Assembly (NCBI GenBank): GCA_016592635.1
Contig: AP023240.1
Span: 3,513,630 to 3,577,629, forward strand
Length of the DNA stretch: 64,000 nt
Direction: 5' to 3'
Source: Methyloprofundus sp.
GTDB lineage: Bacteria; Pseudomonadota; Gammaproteobacteria; Methylococcales; Methylomonadaceae
Part shown: piece by piece, positions 59,233-64,000 of the stretch
Layout: every line of letters starts with the position of its first letter
How positions within the stretch are numbered: the first letter of the stretch is position 1
Translations under genes and position numbers: made by a program
The notes under the pieces: generated by a model
Databases searched by the model: none
What the model saw: the letters and a program-made list of their open reading frames with translations, nothing else
Told to the model about the DNA's origin: nothing

Positions 59233-59801
59233 ATGATATCTAAGTTGAGTGAAATTGGTGTAATTGGCATGGGGCGCTTTGGTACTCTTATATCGAATAT
59301 TTTCCAAGAAGATTTTGATGTCTATTGTTACGACCCTGAGCAAGGCAAAGGAACTAACGTTTTCAATATGGTTTCACTGCAATATGCAGCATCTAGAGAG
59401 ATTGTAGTTTATTGCGTGCCAATACTTAAATTTAAAGAATCAGTTTCTGAAACTGTGCCATATATACGCAAAGATGCTCATGTTTTAGATGTCCTATCTG
59501 TTAAAAAATACCCGTATGAGGTTATGACCAATTTATTACCTGATACAGTTAGTATTCTTCCAACTCATCCTATGTTCGGTCCAGATTCCATTAAAAACGG
59601 ACGTGATGGGTTACCTTTCGTATTATGCCCAGAAGAAAAGACAAACAAAAAAACATTAGCTTTTTTTCCCAATATTTACAAGGAAAAGGGTTTTCTATAT
59701 TTGAAACATCTTGTGATGATCACGACCAAGTAACTGCAAAAAGTTTATGTTTAACTCAGTTAATAGGACGAGCTGCAAAACCATGGGGTCAGCCAACTTG
59801 A
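59233..59801 (+). pseudogene. Plant-type arogenate/prephenate dehydrogenase fragment, frameshifted
   Basis: The first frame (to 59733) has an NAD-binding GVIGMGRFG, then VLDVLSVKKYPYEVM and THPMFGPDSIKNG, the signature of TyrA proteins close to plant arogenate dehydrogenases. After a run of seven T at 59661-59667 the family sequence continues in another frame: FETSCDDHDQVTAKSLCLTQLIGRA. One extra T would restore the frame. Homology then ends at a 16-base repeat (CATGGGGTCAGCCAAC), so the C-terminus is also lost. It is not functional as a full enzyme. Confidence 0.8.
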
Positions 59802-60002
59802 AATAGCAGAGTAAAAGTAAAAACAGATAACTATCAAGTTTTTATAACTTGGCAATCAACTTGCCTCAATTCTTCTAATGCAAAGTTTATCTTGCTGAAA
59901 ACAGTACAGCTTCATGTGCAGTCCTGACGCTGAGCACAGCAAGTTATTTTAATGTTATGTTTCTGAATGGAATAAAAATATCTATGGCTCTATTTGATAA
60001 AT

Positions 60003-60020
60003 AGTATCAATAATGATACT
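60003..60020. promoter_or_regulatory. Probable HicB operator
   Basis: AGTATCA, four bases, TGATACT: a perfect 7-bp inverted repeat ending 8 bases before the hicA ATG. HicB antitoxins with a ribbon-helix-helix repress their own operon at palindromes like this. The assignment is by position and symmetry. Confidence 0.65.
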
Positions 60021-60028
60021 GTTACACG

Positions 60029-60283
60029 ATGAGTGGTATATCAAAAATAGTAGAAGAAATGAAAGCGAATCCCAAGGGAATTCGTTTTAGTGAGCTTCAA
60101 AAAGTTTGTGAGCTTTATTTTGGTAAGGCTCATCAAAGTGGAAGTAGCCACTGTATTTATAAAACACCTTGGTTAGGAGATCCACGAGTTAATATTCAAA
60201 ATAGTAAAGGAAAAACTAAACCCTACCAAGTAAAGCAAGTTCTGCTTGCTATAGAAAAAATGGAGGTGAGCAATGGCTTATAA
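60029..60283 (+). CDS. hicA: HicA-like toxin (mRNA interferase)
   Basis: 84 residues. GSSHCIYKTPW carries the catalytic His of the dsRBD-like HicA fold, and the C-terminal TKPYQVKQVLLAIEKM is typical of the last helix. It would cleave mRNA when HicB is lost. It overlaps hicB by 11 bases. The palindrome just upstream suggests autoregulation. Confidence 0.85.
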   Translation: MSGISKIVEEMKANPKGIRFSELQKVCELYFGKAHQSGSSHCIYKTPWLGDPRVNIQNSKGKTKPYQVKQVLLAIEKMEVSNGL

Positions 60284-60602
60284 ATTTGAAAAATATACAT
60301 ATAGAGTTACTTGGTCAGAAGAAGATGAAGAGTTTGTGGGGTTGTGCTCTGAATTCCCAAGTCTTAGTTGGCTTGCGGAAACTTCTGAAGAAACATTAAA
60401 AGGTATTCACTTAGTAGTAAAAGGGTGTCTTGAGGATATGCTTGAAAACGGAGAAGAAATACCTACTCCAATATCTTCGCGGAGTTATAGTGGTAAGTTT
60501 ATGGTTCGTATTCCTCCAGAGGTACACAGACATCTAGCACTAGAAGCTATTGAAGCAGGAGTTAGCTTAAATCGAATAGCAAGTGCAAAGTTGGCGCATT
60601 AA
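60273..60602 (+). CDS. hicB: HicB-like antitoxin
   Basis: 109 residues. The degenerate RNase-H-like domain has YRVTWSEEDEEFVGLCSEFPSLSWLAET. A C-terminal ribbon-helix-helix (GKFMVRIPPEVHRHLALEAIEAGVSLNRI) would bind DNA. It blocks HicA and represses the operon. The family is common in integron cassettes and genomic islands. Confidence 0.9.
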   Translation: MAYKFEKYTYRVTWSEEDEEFVGLCSEFPSLSWLAETSEETLKGIHLVVKGCLEDMLENGEEIPTPISSRSYSGKFMVRIPPEVHRHLALEAIEAGVSLNRIASAKLAH

Positions 60603-60613
60603 ATAAAACATAA

Positions 60614-60715
60614 ATCGGGTAAGGGCTAGTTTCTCTCCAGCCCTCCCCACTCCACCCTGCGTGCGGCTCCACACAGGGCTCTTCATCGCCATTTGGAATA
60701 AAGTAAGCTGGAGAA
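60614..60715 (-). mobile_element. Probable 3' end of a group II intron (domains V and VI)
   Basis: On the minus strand, GAGCCCTGTGTGG and CCGCACGCAGGGT form a domain-V-like hairpin starting with the AGC triad. GGGAGGGCTGG, GAGAGAAA and CTAGCCCT form a domain-VI-like hairpin, and the stretch ends ...TACCCGAT, as many bacterial group II introns do. No reverse transcriptase frame is left upstream. The end lies 12 bases beyond hicB in the opposite orientation. Confidence 0.5.
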
Positions 60716-60820
60716 AAGAATAAACTGATGTGAAAAAAAGAAATCATGGGGTCAGCCAACACGAAAAATTAAAGTCATTTTGAATTTGCCAAAACCAAGT
60801 TGCCCCCCTTGAATTTCTAG

Positions 60821-60982
60821 TTATTCAGACACTTGGCTTTCAGTAAGTGCCAGCAGTAAAATATGTTTTGCCAGCTCTGCTGCCAAAGCTTGGGATAATT
60901 CCGCATCTAGTTCTTTCAGATAATTATACTGAATCCAAAACAACATTGCTTGGCAAACATATTCGCTGCTTGGTAGTACCAT
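60821..60982 (-). CDS. Small hypothetical protein (53 residues), uncertain
   Basis: The frame reads LPSSEYVCQAMLFWIQYNYL and AELSQALAAELAKHILLLAL, a plausible two-helix protein. It lies 66 bases downstream of mpl on the same strand, and the frame is open back to the mpl stop, so an alternative start (TTG) exists. No family recognised. It may be real or a remnant of a longer gene. Confidence 0.35.
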   Translation of the reverse strand: MVLPSSEYVCQAMLFWIQYNYLKELDAELSQALAAELAKHILLLALTESQVSE

Positions 60983-61048
60983 TTCACGATGTTTTCTCAA
61001 TTTTTTATTAGTTAAGTAATTGATGGCTGAAGTAGAACCAAGTGAACG

Positions 61049-62398
61049 TTATAGTTCTGCTTGTAAACGCTGATAAATCCCGCCAAAACTACCATTACTC
61101 ATTAAGAGGAAATGTGTATCTACAGCGACTTCTTGTTGTAATTGGCTAATAATGGCATCTATCGAAGTGCATAGCTGAATATTATCTGCGTAGTTATTGA
61201 GACCACTTAAATCCCAAGTCAAATTATCAGGCTGATAAATAATGGCTCGATCTGCTAATGCTAAAGATTGAGCAAGTGTTTCTTGGTGTACCCCCATGCG
61301 CATGGTATTAGATCGCGGTTCAAGCACCGCAATAATTTTTGCAGAGCCTACATGCTTACGTAAGCCCTCTAAGGTCATTTGAATGGCGGTTGGATGGTGG
61401 GCAAAGTCATCATAAACGGTAACACCTTTTACTTGTGCAATAACCTCCATGCGCCGTTTAACATTTTTAAATTTTGTTAATGCCGCAATGGCATGTTCAG
61501 GTAATATGCCAATATGCCTTGCTGCGGCAATCGCTGCCAGCGCATTATAAACGTTATGCACACCAGTCAATTGCCAGTCAACTTGTCCCTGCTTCTGTTG
61601 CTCAAAGGTAACCGAAAATTGACTGCCATCTTCTTTATTTAATTCCGCCTGCCAAGTAGCTTGTTGATCAATGGCCGTTGCTTGCACAGGTGTCCAGCAA
61701 CCCATTGCTAAGGTATCTTGTACATTTACATCAGCTTGCGGGGCAATAATTAAACCATCTCCAGGTATGGTACGTACAAAATGATGAAATTGGCGCTTAA
61801 TAGCCTGTAAATCATCAAAAATATCAGCATGATCAAACTCTAAGTTATTAATAATCGCAGTACGCGGTCGATAATGTACAAATTTGGAGCGCTTATCAAA
61901 AAAGGCAGAATCATATTCATCCGCTTCAATAACAAAGAAATTCGACTCCCCTGCACGGGCTGAAAGGCCAAAATTCATAGGAATTCCACCAATTAAAAAA
62001 CCAGGGTTAAATCCGTGATACTCTAGAATCCAAGCCAGCATACTGCTAGTTGTTGTCTTACCATGTGTGCCTGCAACCGCTAAAACCCACTTATCCTGCA
62101 AAACATATTCAGATAACCATTGCGGCCCTGAAGTATATTTCAAACCTAAATTTAGTACCGCTTCAACTTCGGCATTACCACGTGACATGGCGTTACCAAT
62201 CACCACTAAGTCAGGTTTATTTTGCAAATTTTCAGCACGATAGCCTTGCATTAATTGTATGCCTTGCTCAGCTAATTGAGTGCTCATTGGTGGGTACACA
62301 TTTTGATCAGAACCACTAACCGTATGCCCAAGCTCTCTAGCAATCAGGGCAAGCCCGCCCATAAACGTACCGCAAATACCTAAAATATGGATATGCAA
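61049..62398 (-). CDS. mpl: UDP-N-acetylmuramate:L-alanyl-gamma-D-glutamyl-meso-diaminopimelate ligase
   Basis: 449 residues. The murein-recycling ligase that rejoins the tripeptide to UDP-MurNAc. LGICGTFMGGLALIAREL is the Rossmann start that separates Mpl from MurC. AGTHGKTTTSSMLAWILE is the ATP-binding loop, and EADEYDSAFFDKRSKFVHY and DDFAHHPTAI are typical. Cytoplasmic, intact. Confidence 0.96.
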   Translation of the reverse strand: MHIHILGICGTFMGGLALIARELGHTVSGSDQNVYPPMSTQLAEQGIQLMQGYRAENLQNKPDLVVIGNAMSRGNAEVEAVLNLGLKYTSGPQWLSEYVLQDKWVLAVAGTHGKTTTSSMLAWILEYHGFNPGFLIGGIPMNFGLSARAGESNFFVIEADEYDSAFFDKRSKFVHYRPRTAIINNLEFDHADIFDDLQAIKRQFHHFVRTIPGDGLIIAPQADVNVQDTLAMGCWTPVQATAIDQQATWQAELNKEDGSQFSVTFEQQKQGQVDWQLTGVHNVYNALAAIAAARHIGILPEHAIAALTKFKNVKRRMEVIAQVKGVTVYDDFAHHPTAIQMTLEGLRKHVGSAKIIAVLEPRSNTMRMGVHQETLAQSLALADRAIIYQPDNLTWDLSGLNNYADNIQLCTSIDAIISQLQQEVAVDTHFLLMSNGSFGGIYQRLQAEL

Positions 62399-62466
62399 AA
62401 AGATCTCCTAAAGTAGATTAAGGATAGGGTTTTAATATGACTAGAATTTACCAGCCAAGATATTAT

Positions 62467-64000
62467 CTACTTTTTTAAAGCACTCTCAATCTTCATGGTT
62501 CTAATAATCGTTTTAAGCTCTAAATGCTGTTGCTTCAGTGGTGCTATCTCAGCTTCTAAACCTGCTATATTTTCAGAAATACTCTCTTTGGAGCCACTAA
62601 TTTTACGCAACATTTGCAAACGACTTTCAATTTGCTTTTTATGGTCTTTAATTTGATGCATTAACGGCGAAAGCACACTATGACTCCAAGTCATCGCATC
62701 TTTGTTAGCTCGCGCTAAAACTTCGCGCGCTTTATAAATAAGAGTACTATATAATTTTTTAACTACCATGCTTTGCTCGGTCATGGTCGTCTTAGTACTA
62801 GAGCGAAACATTTCACCCTCTTCAAAAATCTGTTCTAATTCAAACTGGTATTGCTTAATTGAAAATAAATGTGGTTCAATTTCTTTAAACCCATATTCAT
62901 CTCTAAATTTCTTATGAATTGCTTTTACTAATCTTCTGGTTTCGTTAGTTGTATCCACTGCATCTTGCAGCAAATCACGCAACTCATCAAATAACTTACG
63001 AATATTTTGTTTCATGCCGTAAGTAGTAAGGCTTTTAGCCATGTCTTCCCGAGTACGTTGAATAATATCATCAATGGAGTCTTGTGAGAGCGAATCTACC
63101 AGCATTTTTGCCTGCACACTAAAGACACGCCGACTGGCTTGAAAATTTTCAACATTGGTCATATAGGCATTTTGTCGATCCCGAGTTTCAGCCATTAATT
63201 TGCCTGTCATATCGGTATTTTCAAAATCTATCTTTTTAAACTCTTCTAATTGGCTGATTGAGTTTTTATATTTGGCCTCAGTCAGGTTCAACGACTCATT
63301 AACCAAGAAACCAATGGTACGCACCACTGTTTCCATTAAAATCTGGCGACGATGGCTGAGTATGTCATCCGACAAATAATTTTCCAAACCACCTAAGCGG
63401 CTTCTGTGTAACAACTCATCATCTGACTTAATTTTAGCCAATAATGCTTGCTTCGCAGACACAGGAAAAATCAGTTTTTTATTAACCCCTAATATAGTGG
63501 CCGAAGTATCTATTTGCGATTCAATTGATTGCTCATAGCCCTCTTCACCCGACAAATCATCCCACATAGAGTCGATTTTATTCATAACCACGGCAAGCCC
63601 CTGCTTGCCTGAACCGCGCGCTACACTAATATGGCTACGCCACATTTCTAAATCACTTTTTGTCACTCCAGTATCTGCCGCCAACACAAAAATAATAGCT
63701 TGCGCGCTTGGCAACATATTTAAGGTTAGCTCTGGTTCGGTTCCTAACGCATTTAACCCAGGAGTATCCAGTATGCAAAGTCCTTCTTTCAATAAAGGAT
63801 GCGGAAAGCTAATTAAAGCATGCCGCCAACAAGGAACTTCTACGTCATCAGCATCAAGATAACCTAATTCAGCAGCTTCGCGCTCATTCCATAAACCCAG
63901 CTTTTCGGCTTGATCTTTAGGCACTTTTTTAACGGCAACCAACTCCTGAAAGGCTTTCTGCATCTGTGTTGGAGAGTTACAATCCAAGTCTATTTGCGTC
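62467..64000 (-). CDS. Dynamin-like GTPase (5' end outside window)
   Basis: At least 511 residues; the frame is open to the right edge (…TQIDLDCNSPTQMQ), so the N-terminus with the P-loop is missing. The G3 motif is DTPGLNALG and the G4-like motif MNKID. A long helical region with coiled-coil character follows (about residues 230-500, ending in AEIAPLKQQHLELKTIIR), as in bacterial dynamin-like proteins. A TTG at 63987 is not the true start because homology continues upstream. The family includes membrane-remodelling and phage-defence proteins. The gene ends 68 bases before mpl. Confidence 0.85.
   Translation of the reverse strand, partial: TQIDLDCNSPTQMQKAFQELVAVKKVPKDQAEKLGLWNEREAAELGYLDADDVEVPCWRHALISFPHPLLKEGLCILDTPGLNALGTEPELTLNMLPSAQAIIFVLAADTGVTKSDLEMWRSHISVARGSGKQGLAVVMNKIDSMWDDLSGEEGYEQSIESQIDTSATILGVNKKLIFPVSAKQALLAKIKSDDELLHRSRLGGLENYLSDDILSHRRQILMETVVRTIGFLVNESLNLTEAKYKNSISQLEEFKKIDFENTDMTGKLMAETRDRQNAYMTNVENFQASRRVFSVQAKMLVDSLSQDSIDDIIQRTREDMAKSLTTYGMKQNIRKLFDELRDLLQDAVDTTNETRRLVKAIHKKFRDEYGFKEIEPHLFSIKQYQFELEQIFEEGEMFRSSTKTTMTEQSMVVKKLYSTLIYKAREVLARANKDAMTWSHSVLSPLMHQIKDHKKQIESRLQMLRKISGSKESISENIAGLEAEIAPLKQQHLELKTIIRTMKIESALKK

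Larger units (their letters stand above)
59782..60760. repeat. 16-bp direct repeats flanking the hicAB segment
   Basis: CATGGGGTCAGCCAAC occurs at 59782-59797 and again at 60745-60760, each followed two bases later by GAAA. The pair brackets hicAB and the intron-like remnant and interrupts the tyrA-like fragment. They may be the ends of an insertion or two members of a dispersed repeat family. Confidence 0.65.

Noticed and set aside
59850..59950. A second attC site after the tyrA-like fragment
   Set aside because: CTTGCTG/CAGCAAG and ATAACTT/AAGTTAT pair, but the ends do not match the core consensus, so it is only a stem-loop.

Overview
The window is chromosomal DNA of a gammaproteobacterium. 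The evidence is the run rlmN-pilW-hisS-yfgM-bamB-der, plus YaeQ, YciO, YehS, ScpAB, Mpl and a TonB-type B12 receptor. The sequence leans AT-rich. I found no gene that fixes the genus, no rRNA, tRNA or CRISPR, and both edges cut a gene.

Region 1 (1-11 kb) is a mobile-element battleground. A PAS-GGDEF-EAL c-di-GMP protein cut by the left edge is followed by two nearly identical, oppositely oriented IS4-type elements (1730-3274 and 6640-8298). Between them lies a vitamin B12 uptake unit: cobalamin riboswitch, btuB and a BtuM-like transporter. A 146-bp MITE sits exactly in the btuM stop codon, followed by a CZB-domain fragment. The second IS is fused to a MITE segment and truncates an ISAzo13-type transposase whose two frames are joined at a canonical slippery heptamer. 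That element in turn truncates an NMT1/SBP_bac_3 sensor gene.

Region 2 (11-21.8 kb) holds a four-PAS GGDEF-EAL protein and then a tightly packed five-gene minus-strand operon: cobalamin-binding radical SAM enzyme, NodU-type carbamoyltransferase, a large haem-oxygenase-like diiron protein, an AlkB-like membrane hydroxylase, and a CDP-alcohol phosphatidyltransferase broken by a 5-bp duplication. I know of no described pathway with this set. It looks like a biosynthetic cluster for a modified, probably lipid-like, small molecule and is the best candidate for an undescribed system. Its first enzyme may need the B12 imported by region 1.

Region 3 (21.8-30 kb) is housekeeping: alr, dnaB, rplM-rpsI, a COG2509-type FAD dehydrogenase, and M50 protease-scpA-scpB-DUF3301, with a 19-unit Pro-Glu microsatellite in scpB. 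Region 4 (30.1-32.6 kb) is an inserted AT-rich type II restriction-modification pair (C5 methyltransferase plus TdeIII-family nuclease). Region 5 (32.9-56.8 kb) is mostly conserved: yaeQ, yciO, tsaB, tpx, der, bamB, yfgM, hisS, pilW, rlmN, ndk, a class 3 lipase, a very large SNF2 helicase, a DUF4239-like membrane protein, a TAXI binding protein, a HerA-like ATPase, yehS and 5-oxoprolinase.

Region 6 (57.1-60.8 kb) is a small accessory island: a DUF262/HNH (GmrSD-like) defence gene followed directly by an attC-like palindrome, a broken plant-type arogenate dehydrogenase gene, a hicAB toxin-antitoxin pair with its own operator, and what looks like the 3' end of a group II intron. The mix resembles integron cassette material. 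The window closes with mpl and a dynamin-like GTPase cut by the right edge.
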